DNA from: Caldisericota bacterium
Lineage (GTDB): Bacteria > Caldisericota > Caldisericia > B22-G15
NCBI GenBank assembly: GCA_029553255.1
Contig: JAKPCM010000104.1
Location: 1 to 34,759, forward strand
DNA length: 34,759 bases
Direction of reading: 5' to 3'
A model generated the notes under the pieces. The model saw only the letters and a list, made by a program, of their open reading frames with translations. It did not search any database and was not told where the DNA came from. Shown in pieces: positions 1 through 9,271 of the stretch (position 1 is its first letter; each line of letters begins with the position of its first letter). A program made the position numbers and the translations under genes.

Positions 1-131
1 GGTGTTGCAAAAACCGCAACAACTTTAATTTTTTTCTCTTCAGTTGGTTTTTCTTCTGGTTTGGCACATCCATTTAAAACAACTAACCCTACTAACATTA
101 AAAAAAGCAAAATTGTAATGCCTTTTTTCAT
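1..131 (-). CDS. N-terminal fragment of a lipoprotein, probably a BMP-family ABC substrate-binding protein (runs off the left edge)
   Basis: Reverse strand ATG at 131 after GGAGGTGGAT; translates MKKGITILLFLMLVGLVVLNGCAKPEEKPTEEKKIKVVAVFAT: signal peptide, LNGC lipobox, and a BMP-like KVVAVFAT start. Not in the ORF track because it is truncated. Confidence 0.6.
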   Translation of the reverse strand, partial: MKKGITILLFLMLVGLVVLNGCAKPEEKPTEEKKIKVVAVFAT

Positions 132-172
132 ATCCACCTCCTGATGGATTATTTAATTTTATTATAATAATA

Positions 173-200
173 ATTTTAATTTAATTTTTTATGTTGTCAA
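173..200 (-). promoter_or_regulatory. sigma70-like promoter for the left-edge lipoprotein
   Basis: Reverse strand TTGACA (200-195), 16-nt spacer, TAAAAT (178-173), then SD and ATG at 131. Confidence 0.55.
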
Positions 201-268
201 CTTTTAACTTTATTGTTATTACAAAATAATATATTATCGAATTCTTTATCGAGTTAAGATTTAGGAAA

Positions 269-1387
269 CTATATCTTTTCTGAAACCATAGGACATTCTG
301 GATCTGGCAGAAAATAGTCTTTATAATAAAAATAAGATATTAAATGGCATCCTCCTTTACAAAGAGACAAGCCATAACAGGAAATACAGGGCTCTTTTTC
401 AAAATTTCTTAGTTTAATAAATGTATCATCACTATCCCAAACTTTATCTAAATTTTCAAAGTAAGAGATTTTTTGCGGTAAAAATGAGCAAGGGTGAACA
501 AAACCTTTTTCATCAATAGAAATAAGATAATCTCCAGCGCTACATCCCAAACAAGCAAGATTTTCTAAATTCTTTTTATTAGGTTTATGATACAAAGTAT
601 GAGGGAGAAAAGAGCAATCAATTTCAATAGGAATATCATATTTTAATGAGAGATCTATACATAAAGGGATTAATTCTACATTTTGTTTTTTTGTTAGTTT
701 TAATTCATCATAATTTTTTATTCCTCTACCATAAGGCTTTAACCTTAAGATTAAAATAGAATCTCCTCCATTATCCTTTACTATTTTTACAAACTCTGGA
801 AGATTTTCATAATTTAATCTCGTTATTACAAAATTTGCTCCGCTTCTTACGCCTATCTTATTCAATTTTTTGAATTTTGGTAAGAGAGAGTTTATTTCTC
901 CATCTCTTCCTAAATTTCCACTATTTATATCAAGACTTATATTTACCCTTTGAAAAACTTTTAACCTATTTATATTTTCATCATCTATAAGTGAACCATT
1001 TGTTGTAAGTGATGGTAATACTTCTAAATTATCAGCATATTCTGCGAGTTCAAAAATATATTTGTATGTTAAAGGTTCACCACCTCCAAAAGCTATTCTA
1101 AAAACACCTATATCTCTTAATTTATCAATAACTTTCTTTCCTAATTCAAAAGGTAGTTCTTCGCCATCAATTTTTGAAGATGAGTAACAAAAAGAACATT
1201 TAAAATTACATTTTTTTGTTAAATCTAAATGAACTTCAACTGGTGCTGTAAGATAGTTGGTTTCTTCCTCCCAAATTTTATCACCATAGAACCCCCTCTC
1301 TTTCATAAAATTTCTATCGACATAAATAAGATATGGTGGTTCCTTAAGTGATATTATTGCTCCAAAAGATTCAAATCTATACCTCAT
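269..1387 (-). CDS. Radical SAM protein with SPASM-like C-terminal Cys region
   Basis: CNFKCSFC (CxxxCxxC), GGGEPL, C-terminal CLGCSAGDYLISIDEKGFVHPCSFLP...CISCYGLSLCKGGC...PEC. Confidence 0.9.
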   Translation of the reverse strand: MRYRFESFGAIISLKEPPYLIYVDRNFMKERGFYGDKIWEEETNYLTAPVEVHLDLTKKCNFKCSFCYSSSKIDGEELPFELGKKVIDKLRDIGVFRIAFGGGEPLTYKYIFELAEYADNLEVLPSLTTNGSLIDDENINRLKVFQRVNISLDINSGNLGRDGEINSLLPKFKKLNKIGVRSGANFVITRLNYENLPEFVKIVKDNGGDSILILRLKPYGRGIKNYDELKLTKKQNVELIPLCIDLSLKYDIPIEIDCSFLPHTLYHKPNKKNLENLACLGCSAGDYLISIDEKGFVHPCSFLPQKISYFENLDKVWDSDDTFIKLRNFEKEPCISCYGLSLCKGGCHLISYFYYKDYFLPDPECPMVSEKI

Positions 1388-2700
1388 CTTTTAACTTGTA
1401 AAAGATAAAAATTATTGTCATAAATATTATAAAAAATAATTCTATCTTTTGATTTTCCAACAATATAATTCTCTTCAGAAAGGTATTTTTCTAACACTTT
1501 TCCATCTTTTAAATCAATAACATAAACTCCATATGGAGTATTTAAATAACAATTATCCAAAAGTGATAAAACATAAGAATCTGTTGGAATTTCTATTTTA
1601 AAAATTTCTTTTTTATCTTTAAGATTATACAGATATAATTCTCTTTTAAATTGTATCAAAATTAAATCTTTATCTTCATTATAATAATATGTCATATTTA
1701 CATTATATGGGCCAAAAGAAATTTCATCATCAAAAGCATAATCATAGAACCTTAGATATATTTGAGCTGCTCCATTTCTTACTCCTTCATAAACAAAAAT
1801 CCTATTTTTAAACAGTTCAATCAAATCAATGTTTCCTTTTAATTCTACATTTTTAATTAAATTTCCATTTTCATCATATATTTCTAAAACATTTCTATAC
1901 TCTCCTGCTTCTAAGAGAAATTTATTATCAAGAGAGTAAACTGAAAAAATTTCACCATTTTCTTTTTTTTCTATTATTTTTTCAACATTTCCTTCTTTGT
2001 CAAGAAGATAGAACAGATAGTCACCATAATCTTTATTAATTAGAAGAAATATTTTATTTTTTCCTATTGCTCCTCCATATACTTCTAAAAGAGATATATT
2101 TTTAAAAAATATCTTACTGTTTTTTTCTAAATCATAAAGATATACTCCATTATTAGTTGCAAATAATAAAAGGTTATCTTTAAAATCCAATAGACGAGGA
2201 ATAGGCCAGTTTACATCAGGGACCTCTTCATAAAATTCAAAAATTTTCTTAATATTCTCATCATAAACAAAAATAGAATGTTTATCTTCTTTATTTCCAC
2301 AAACAATCATTTTTCCATTTTTAAAATAATATTGCACATATGTACCATCAACAGGAACCTCTAAGGTTTTAAAATCTTTTAAATTATTCAAGTCAAAGAT
2401 ATAAAATTTAGCATTTTTTTCTACTTTTCCAGGTTCATAACATTGTATGTAAATTTTATTATCTATGAATTCTATATTATAACATTGTCCCTCGAGTTTT
2501 GTTTCAAAATATTTCTCAAGATAAAAAATGGGTGCCTCAATATCTTCTCTCTTTTTCTTACTTTCCTCTAATCTTTTTTGAATATTCGATTTTATATTTA
2601 TAATTGATTTATCAATATCTTCATAAAAGGATACAAATAATATAGACACAATAAGAATAGTAGTTATCTCAACAATAAGAATTTTATGGATTCTTTTCAT
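1384..2700 (-). CDS. Membrane-anchored beta-propeller-like protein
   Basis: N-terminal TM helix (ILIVEITTILIVSILFVSF), then repeated beta-rich segments (NGKMIVCG, DNLLLFATNNGVYLYDLEK, NKIFLLINKD). Overlaps the radical SAM start by 4 nt. Confidence 0.6.
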   Translation of the reverse strand: MKRIHKILIVEITTILIVSILFVSFYEDIDKSIINIKSNIQKRLEESKKKREDIEAPIFYLEKYFETKLEGQCYNIEFIDNKIYIQCYEPGKVEKNAKFYIFDLNNLKDFKTLEVPVDGTYVQYYFKNGKMIVCGNKEDKHSIFVYDENIKKIFEFYEEVPDVNWPIPRLLDFKDNLLLFATNNGVYLYDLEKNSKIFFKNISLLEVYGGAIGKNKIFLLINKDYGDYLFYLLDKEGNVEKIIEKKENGEIFSVYSLDNKFLLEAGEYRNVLEIYDENGNLIKNVELKGNIDLIELFKNRIFVYEGVRNGAAQIYLRFYDYAFDDEISFGPYNVNMTYYYNEDKDLILIQFKRELYLYNLKDKKEIFKIEIPTDSYVLSLLDNCYLNTPYGVYVIDLKDGKVLEKYLSEENYIVGKSKDRIIFYNIYDNNFYLLQVKR

Positions 2701-2869
2701 TTTTTTCTTTTAATTTTTTGAACTCATTATCAATTTTTTTTCCTATAAATCCTGATAAAGAAGTTACAACAATGCCACCAAATAGAAATAGAAGAGTAAG
2801 AGCAACAACACCATGACCACTTGAGTTTGGATTCGGATTTAGTTTTATTTTAAGAATCTTCCCCTTCAT
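2684..2869 (-). CDS. Small 61-aa protein with NPNPNSSGHG motif and one hydrophobic segment; possible peptide substrate
   Basis: ATG at 2869 preceded by TTGGAGGAAAAA (good SD), so the listed start at 2881 (TTG) is probably the SD itself. MKGKILKIKLNPNPNSSGHGVVALTLLFLFGGIVVTSLSGFIGKKIDNEFKKLKEKNEKNP. Confidence 0.7.
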   Translation of the reverse strand: MKGKILKIKLNPNPNSSGHGVVALTLLFLFGGIVVTSLSGFIGKKIDNEFKKLKEKNEKNP

Positions 2870-3245
2870 TTTTTCCTCCAAATATTAATATTGTATTAAT
2901 AATTGAGCTAACTCCATAAATTATTGTTGGTAAAAAGAAAAATGCACTTGGTTCCCAAGACATTGGATCTTTTGAATATAATTTCAAAAAAATTAATAAA
3001 AAATAGATAAAAAGAAGAAGAGGTAAAAGAAATGAAGTTTTAATTTTGGGATTGATACTTTTAACTAAAATACCAAAAGAAACTGAAAACCATATAGGAA
3101 CAATCAATAACATAAAAATATAATAAAAAAGAAGGGGAGGAGCTAAAATTGCTAAACCATAAGGTATCACTATAATCATAATAATAGTTATGCCTAATGC
3201 TATCAATAAATATTTCCAAATTAAATTTAAAAAGAGTTTTTTCAT
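2850..3245 (-). CDS. Multi-pass membrane protein, unknown function
   Basis: 131 aa, several hydrophobic helices; overlaps the start of the 61-aa ORF. Confidence 0.65.
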   Translation of the reverse strand: MKKLFLNLIWKYLLIALGITIIMIIVIPYGLAILAPPLLFYYIFMLLIVPIWFSVSFGILVKSINPKIKTSFLLPLLLFIYFLLIFLKLYSKDPMSWEPSAFFFLPTIIYGVSSIINTILIFGGKNEGEDS

Positions 3246-3322
3246 TTCCTCTCTATAATTATAAAATAGAATTAAATTTATTCATTATTTTTTATAACAA
3301 ATTGATAAAAAATACTATACAT

Positions 3323-3344
3323 GGTGACAGGCACCTTGTGCACT
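3323..3344. repeat. REP-like palindromic repeat (GGTGACAGGCACC core)
   Basis: ggtgacaggcaccttgtgcact; the core CAGGCACCTTGTnCACT recurs on the opposite strand at 27454-27474. Confidence 0.65.
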
Positions 3345-3377
3345 AAAAAAAATGCTATAAATGACTTTAATTAAAAT

Positions 3378-3752
3378 TTAGAAGTTCCCTACAATTTGTT
3401 TTAAATCATTTACAAGATTTTTAAATTCTAACCTTATTAATCCTAATTTTGCTTCATTAGTTAAAATTCCCAATAGAGCTATATTTTGAGAGATATTATA
3501 AATAAATATATAGCCCTCATTTCCTCTTGCAAATATCTCCTCAAATTCACCTTTTTTAAAATCCTCGATTGCTCTTTCTCCAAGCATTACTAATGAAGCA
3601 GAAAGAGCTGCAATTTTTTCTTCTTCTTCCATAGAAAGTGTCGAAGAAATTGGCAAACCATCTTTGCTTATTAGAATTAAAGATTCAACAGTTTTGTCAT
3701 TTTCCATAAGTTTATTAAACTTTTCTTTTATAAGATTAACATCTTGTATCAT
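3378..3752 (-). CDS. Roadblock/LC7-domain protein
   Basis: 124 aa; MIQDVNLIKEKFNKLMENDKTVESLILISKDGLPISSTL...IAALSASLVMLGERA; SD AAAGGAGGGTTAAATG. Confidence 0.8.
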   Translation of the reverse strand: MIQDVNLIKEKFNKLMENDKTVESLILISKDGLPISSTLSMEEEEKIAALSASLVMLGERAIEDFKKGEFEEIFARGNEGYIFIYNISQNIALLGILTNEAKLGLIRLEFKNLVNDLKQIVGNF

Positions 3753-3776
3753 TTAACCCTCCTTTAAGGTTTTTTT

Positions 3777-5057
3777 TTATTTTAACATATTTGATTCATA
3801 TTTAAAACTATCTCTTAACTCCTTATAAAGTGGAAATTCCTCACATAAACTCTTTACCTCTTTTTTTACGCTTTCTTGAATAGATCCATCAGATGGATTT
3901 TTTAAAACCTTAGCAATTAATTTTCCTATAATTTCCATTTCCTCTTCTCCCATACCTCTTGTTGTTAATGCTGGAGTTCCAAGTCTTATTCCACTTGAAA
4001 TAAAAGGTTTTTCAGGATCATAAGGAATTGTATTTTTATTAACTGTTATATTGACTCTACCTAATAAATTTTCAGCATCTTTACCAGTGATTTTAAATGG
4101 TCTTAAATCTACAAGCATAAGGTGAGTATCTGTTCCATCTGATACCAATCTTGCTCCTTCATTTTTTAATGTTTCAGCTAATTTTTTAGAATTTTTAACA
4201 ATTTTTTGTTGGTAAGTTTTGAATTCCTCACTCATTGCTTCTTTAAAGCATACAGCCTTTGCAGCAATTACATGCATAAGTGGACCACCTTGTATTCCAG
4301 GAAAAACATTTTTATCAAGATCTTTTTTATAAATCTCTTTTGTCAAAATAAATGCCCCTCTTGGTCCTCTTAAAGTTTTGTGAGTTGTTGAAGTAACAAA
4401 ATCTGCAGAATTTACTGGTGATGGATGTAAACCTGTAGCAACAAGACCAGCAATATGAGCAATATCTGCCATCAAATAGGAATTACTCTCATTTGCTATT
4501 TCTCTGAATTTTTCAAAATCAATCTTCCTTGGATATGCAGAATAACCTGTAACGATAACTTTTGGCTTTTCTTTCAAAGCAAGTTCTCTTACCAAATTAA
4601 AATCAATTGTCTCACCATCCTTGTTTACTCCATAATAAACAACTCTAAAAAATCTTCCTGAAAAAGAGACAGGACTTCCATGCGATAGATGACCTCCATG
4701 CGAAAGTTCCATAGAAAGAATAGTATCTCCTGGATTTAAAACTGTAAAATATACAGCCATATTTGCTTGTGTACCAGAATGTGGTTGAACATTTGCATGT
4801 TCTGCATTAAAAAGTTTTTTTGCTCTATCTATTGCAAGTTGTTCTGCAACATCAACAAATTCACAACCTCCATAATATCTTTTTCCTGGATATCCCTCAG
4901 CATATTTATTTGTTAAAGGAGAACCAAGAGCAGAAAGTACTGCGGGGCTAACAAAATTTTCTGAAGCAATAAGTTCAAGATTGTTATGCTGTCTTTCTAT
5001 CTCATTGTATATTGCTAAAAAAACTTCTGGATCTGTTTTTCTTAAGTTTTCTATCAT
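3777..5057 (-). CDS. glyA: Serine hydroxymethyltransferase
   Basis: [63 protein letters not shown]. Confidence 0.98.
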   Translation of the reverse strand: MIENLRKTDPEVFLAIYNEIERQHNNLELIASENFVSPAVLSALGSPLTNKYAEGYPGKRYYGGCEFVDVAEQLAIDRAKKLFNAEHANVQPHSGTQANMAVYFTVLNPGDTILSMELSHGGHLSHGSPVSFSGRFFRVVYYGVNKDGETIDFNLVRELALKEKPKVIVTGYSAYPRKIDFEKFREIANESNSYLMADIAHIAGLVATGLHPSPVNSADFVTSTTHKTLRGPRGAFILTKEIYKKDLDKNVFPGIQGGPLMHVIAAKAVCFKEAMSEEFKTYQQKIVKNSKKLAETLKNEGARLVSDGTDTHLMLVDLRPFKITGKDAENLLGRVNITVNKNTIPYDPEKPFISSGIRLGTPALTTRGMGEEEMEIIGKLIAKVLKNPSDGSIQESVKKEVKSLCEEFPLYKELRDSFKYESNMLK

Positions 5058-5152
5058 TTATACCTCCTCTTTAACCTTCTTTATTATTTTATAACAAAAT
5101 TAAATAATTTTAGTTTAAAAATTTTTATCTATTTTCTTGTTAAAATAATAAT

Positions 5153-6736
5153 GTGAGAAAAAAGTTTATCGATATTGTAAAGAATATAGATTATCCATAT
5201 ACTTCAGCAATTGTGAACAATGAAAGAATTGGTTTTCTTGATGAAGTTGAAGAAAATAGTAAATATGAATTAATAAAAATAGATGATATGGAGGGTATGA
5301 GAACATATGAAAGGACACTTACATTCCTTATATCATATATTTTTAATGAATTCTATAATTTGAAAATAGAGATAAAGCACTCTTTTGGAGATGCTATATA
5401 TGCAGAAGTTCAGGGAAAAAATAATATTGAAGAGATAATTCCTAAAATTAAAGAAGAGATGAATAATTTAATCAAAAAAGATATTACAATAAAAAAATTA
5501 ACTTTAAGGAAAGAAGAGGCAAGTGATTTACTTTTTAAAGCAAACAGTAATTATGAACCTAAACTAATAAAATATCTATCAAAAGACACTCTTAATCTTT
5601 ATTCAATTAATAATTATTATTCATATTTTTTGGGACCTCTTCTGCCAAAAACAGGTATGATAAAAGTATTTGATATAACACCTTTTAAGAGTGGATTTTT
5701 AATTATTCTTCCTGACAAAAAAAATTTTTATAAATTAGGAAAAATAAATAAAAGTAAAAAATTATTTTCTACTTTTGAAGAATCCAAAAAATGGGCATGT
5801 TCACTTGGAATAAAATATGCTGGAGATTTGAATGAAAAGATTGTAAAAAATGAAATAATAGAACTAATTCTTGCCCAAGAGGCACTTCATGAAAAAAAGA
5901 TTTCTGAAATTAGTGAAATGATTAAGGAAAAAAATTCTAAACTGATACTTATTTCTGGCCCTACATCTTCGGGCAAAACAACTTTAAATAAAAAATTAAA
6001 AATTTATTTAAAAGTTTTAGGATTCAATTCAATATCAATATCCACTGATGATTATTTTTTTGATAGAGATAAAACTCCAAAAAGAGAAAATGGAGAGCCA
6101 GATTATGAATCTATAAATGCAATTGACCTTAATCTATTGCAAAAACACTTAGATTTATTAATTGATAACCAAAGTATAGATTTACCAAAATTTAATTTTG
6201 CCACAGGGAAGCAAGAGATTGGGGAAAAGATAATACCTCAAAAAAATAGTATAATAATCATTGAAGGTTTACATTCAATTAATCCTGTATTGACAGAGAG
6301 AATCAAAGACTCATTAAAATTTAAAATATATATAAGCCCTCTAACTCAGATAAATTTTGATAATCTTAATAGAATTCCAACTCGTGATGTTAGATTGATA
6401 AGAAGAATTGTTCGTGATAATGTTTTTAGAAAAATAACTCCAAAAGAAACAATCAAAAAATGGTCAGATGTGATAGCGGGAGAGGAAAAAAATATATTTC
6501 CATTTCAAGACGAGGTTGATATAATGTTTAACTCATCTCTTTTTTATGAGCTTCCAGTATTAAAATTTTTTGCTGAAAAGGATCTGATGAGTATAGAAAA
6601 TATTGATAAGGAATATTATAAGGCATCAATATTGATTAATTTTTTGCAACATTTTACAAGTTTATCAGATGATTATGTACCATCAACATCAATCTTAAGA
6701 GAATTTATCGGTGGTGGTCTTATTGATGCTCAATAA
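5153..6736 (+). CDS. Nucleoside (uridine) kinase-like protein with an N-terminal region related to threonyl-tRNA synthetase editing-type domains
   Basis: P-loop SGPTSSGKTT, DDYFFDRDKTP, IIIEGLH, RLIRRIVRDN, SILREFIGG. GTG start. Confidence 0.88.
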   Translation: MRKKFIDIVKNIDYPYTSAIVNNERIGFLDEVEENSKYELIKIDDMEGMRTYERTLTFLISYIFNEFYNLKIEIKHSFGDAIYAEVQGKNNIEEIIPKIKEEMNNLIKKDITIKKLTLRKEEASDLLFKANSNYEPKLIKYLSKDTLNLYSINNYYSYFLGPLLPKTGMIKVFDITPFKSGFLIILPDKKNFYKLGKINKSKKLFSTFEESKKWACSLGIKYAGDLNEKIVKNEIIELILAQEALHEKKISEISEMIKEKNSKLILISGPTSSGKTTLNKKLKIYLKVLGFNSISISTDDYFFDRDKTPKRENGEPDYESINAIDLNLLQKHLDLLIDNQSIDLPKFNFATGKQEIGEKIIPQKNSIIIIEGLHSINPVLTERIKDSLKFKIYISPLTQINFDNLNRIPTRDVRLIRRIVRDNVFRKITPKETIKKWSDVIAGEEKNIFPFQDEVDIMFNSSLFYELPVLKFFAEKDLMSIENIDKEYYKASILINFLQHFTSLSDDYVPSTSILREFIGGGLIDAQ

Positions 6737-8345
6737 TATCTTTTTTATGAAGTTTTTTGTAATAACTTTTTGCAAATCTATGTGCCTCATCTCTTACTCT
6801 TTGAAAAAGTTGTAATACATTTGAATCTTTAGGAAGAATAATTTCTTTATCAAAATCTTCGTAAAAAAGGGTTTCAAACTCTTTTGCTAATGCAATAAAT
6901 TTGTATGGTAAAATTAGTTCTTCTTTAACTTTTAAAGCTACATTTAATTGTCCCCTACCGCCATCTATTAAAATAAGATCTGGTTCCCATGGAAACTCTT
7001 TATCATTTTTATGTAAGAATCTTCTAATGAAGACCTCTTTTAACATAGCATAATCATCTGGTTTATGGGTTAAATTTATTTTAAATTTTCTATAATATTC
7101 CTTTTTTTCTTTACCATTATAGAAAACAACAAGTGAACCAACTGCATATTTACCAGAGATATTCGATATATCATATCCTTCAATATATTCAGGAACTTTT
7201 TGTAAATTTAACAGCCCTTTAATTTCTCTAAGCGTCTCTTTATCTTTTGAAAAGTATATTTTTTGAAAATGCTCTTTTGCATTTTCTTCTGCGAGTTTCA
7301 AAACATCTTTTTCAAAGCCACTTTTAGGTATTTTCAATTTCAAATTTTTCTTAAACTTTTCTTTCAAAAATGTTAATAGTTCATAATCATTTTCTAATTT
7401 ATAATTAATAAAAATTGTGTCTGGAATATCAGTTTTTTTTGAATAAAACTCAGATATAAAAGATATTAAAATTTCAGATTCACTACCTTCTCCAACTAAT
7501 TCATAAGGTTTCTCAAAAACTAATCTACCTCCTCTAATCTCCATAAATTCAATTAAACTTAGATTTTTTTCTTTATAAAGATAAACCACATCAAAAGACT
7601 TATTCTGATTTGTTATAACTCTCTGATCATAAAAAACTTTATCAATTGATCTTATAATATCTCTTGTAACAGCTGCTTTTTCAAAATTTAAATTATTTAC
7701 ACTCTTTTGCATATCTTTTAATAAGGAATCTTTTAATTTTTTATAACTGTTTTTTATTAAAAGAATAAAATCATTAACTGATTTTAAATAATTTTCTTTA
7801 GAAATATTATTTATACAAGGCGCAGAACATTCTCCTAAATCATAATAGATACATTTTTTATCAGGTAATTTTTTCTCACATTTTCTAATTTTAAACAATT
7901 TTCTTCCTAAAGAGACAACTCTTCTCAAAGATTTCACATCAACAAAAGGTCCAAAATAGATAGAGTTATCTTTCTTTAATTTTCTTGTTATCTGTATATA
8001 TGGATATTCATCCATAACTATTTTTAAATATGGATATGATTTGTCATCTTTCAACCTTATGTTGAATTTTGGTTTATATTTTTTGATAAGATTTGATTCT
8101 AAAAGAAGAGCTTCTTCTGGAGAAGATGTCATAATATAATCGAATGATTCTATATTATTTCTTAGGATCTCATCCTTTGGAAATGTTACATTTTTTAAAC
8201 TAATATAACTACTCAATCTATCTTTTAAAGAGGTTGCTTTTCCTACATAAATTACCTCTCCTTGTTTATCATAAAAAATATAAACCCCGGGTTTTTCTGG
8301 AACTTTGGTTAAATCTTCTTTCCACTTCATAATTACATTTTTCAT
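6720..8345 (-). CDS. uvrC: UvrABC system protein C, lacking the C-terminal HhH region (true start may be ATG at 8330)
   Basis: GIY-YIG (PGVYIFYDKQGEVIYVGKA), LPDKKCIYYDLGECSAPC, UVR segment LNFEKAAVTRD, DISNISG, LILIDGGRGQLN, RDEAHRFA; terminates soon after RDEAHRFA. Confidence 0.95.
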   Translation of the reverse strand: MKNVIMKWKEDLTKVPEKPGVYIFYDKQGEVIYVGKATSLKDRLSSYISLKNVTFPKDEILRNNIESFDYIMTSSPEEALLLESNLIKKYKPKFNIRLKDDKSYPYLKIVMDEYPYIQITRKLKKDNSIYFGPFVDVKSLRRVVSLGRKLFKIRKCEKKLPDKKCIYYDLGECSAPCINNISKENYLKSVNDFILLIKNSYKKLKDSLLKDMQKSVNNLNFEKAAVTRDIIRSIDKVFYDQRVITNQNKSFDVVYLYKEKNLSLIEFMEIRGGRLVFEKPYELVGEGSESEILISFISEFYSKKTDIPDTIFINYKLENDYELLTFLKEKFKKNLKLKIPKSGFEKDVLKLAEENAKEHFQKIYFSKDKETLREIKGLLNLQKVPEYIEGYDISNISGKYAVGSLVVFYNGKEKKEYYRKFKINLTHKPDDYAMLKEVFIRRFLHKNDKEFPWEPDLILIDGGRGQLNVALKVKEELILPYKFIALAKEFETLFYEDFDKEIILPKDSNVLQLFQRVRDEAHRFAKSYYKKLHKKDIIEHQ

Positions 8346-8347
8346 TG

Positions 8348-8354
8348 TATTATA
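8348..8354. promoter_or_regulatory. Overlapping divergent -10-like elements (TATTAT on +, TATAAT on -) between uvrC and miaA
   Basis: tattata: + strand TATTAT 8348-8353 lies 6 nt before ATG 8360; - strand TATAAT is 8354-8349. Confidence 0.45.
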
Positions 8355-8359
8355 AATTT

Positions 8360-9271
8360 ATGAAAAAAGTAGTGGTAATTTTTGGTCCAACAGGAGTTAA
8401 AAAAAGTGAAATTGGAGTTTTGCTTTCAAAGGAAATTAATGGAGAAATAATCTCCTTCGATGCCTATCAAATATATAAATATATGGATATAGGAACAAAT
8501 AAAATAAGAAAAGAGGATATGGATAATATCCCTCACCACTTAATTGATATAGTTATGCCTAATGAAACTTTCTCTGCTGGATTATTTAAAGAATTCGCTG
8601 AAAAAGAAATAGAAGAAGTTTTGAAAAGGGATAAAATCCCAGTTTTAGTTGGTGGAACAGGTCTTTATATGAGAACACTTCTTTATTATGAACCACCAAA
8701 AAAAGATGAGAAGATAAGAGAAATTTTAAATAAAAAATTAGAAGAAGATGGATTAGAGGTATTATACAATGAATTATTAAAAATTGACCCTTTTTATGCA
8801 AATAAAATAAATAAAAATGATAAAAAAAGAATAATGAGAGCACTCGAAGTTTATTATATCTATAAAAAACCATTCTCAGGTTTCTTAAAAGAAGAGGAAA
8901 GATATGATTCAATTAAGTTTGGTATTATTATGGAAAGAAAAATTCTTTATAAAAACTTAGAAGATAGAATTGAAAAAATGTTTCAAAATGGATTTATTGA
9001 AGAGGTTAAGTTTATAAAAGAAAAATTTGGCTTTTCTCCTACATCAATAAAAGCAATTGGATATGAAACAATACTGCAATACATAAACGGTGATGTCAAC
9101 CTTGAAGATTGTAAAAAAATAATATTAAAAAAAACAAAAGATTATGCAAGAAGGCAGATAATATGGTTAAGAAAAGAAAAAGATATGATAATTATAGATA
9201 GAACCAATAAAGATGATAAAATGGTACTAAATGAGATTAGAGAGACTATAAAAGAGAGATGGAAGATTTAA
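8360..9271 (+). CDS. miaA: tRNA dimethylallyltransferase
   Basis: FGPTGVKKSEIG P-loop region, ISFDAYQIYKYMDIGTNK, PHHLID, PVLVGGTGLYMR, YARRQIIWLRKE. ORF track start 8345 is TTG; ATG 8360 is preferred. Confidence 0.95.
   Translation: MKKVVVIFGPTGVKKSEIGVLLSKEINGEIISFDAYQIYKYMDIGTNKIRKEDMDNIPHHLIDIVMPNETFSAGLFKEFAEKEIEEVLKRDKIPVLVGGTGLYMRTLLYYEPPKKDEKIREILNKKLEEDGLEVLYNELLKIDPFYANKINKNDKKRIMRALEVYYIYKKPFSGFLKEEERYDSIKFGIIMERKILYKNLEDRIEKMFQNGFIEEVKFIKEKFGFSPTSIKAIGYETILQYINGDVNLEDCKKIILKKTKDYARRQIIWLRKEKDMIIIDRTNKDDKMVLNEIRETIKERWKI

Noticed and set aside
6720-6736. Frameshift explaining the short UvrC
   Set aside because: The region past the UvrC stop codes for the intact conserved C-terminus of the convergent kinase, leaving little room for a hidden HhH domain.
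8586-8912. 108-aa antisense ORF inside miaA
   Set aside because: Low-complexity Leu/Phe-rich antisense translation of an AT-rich gene.
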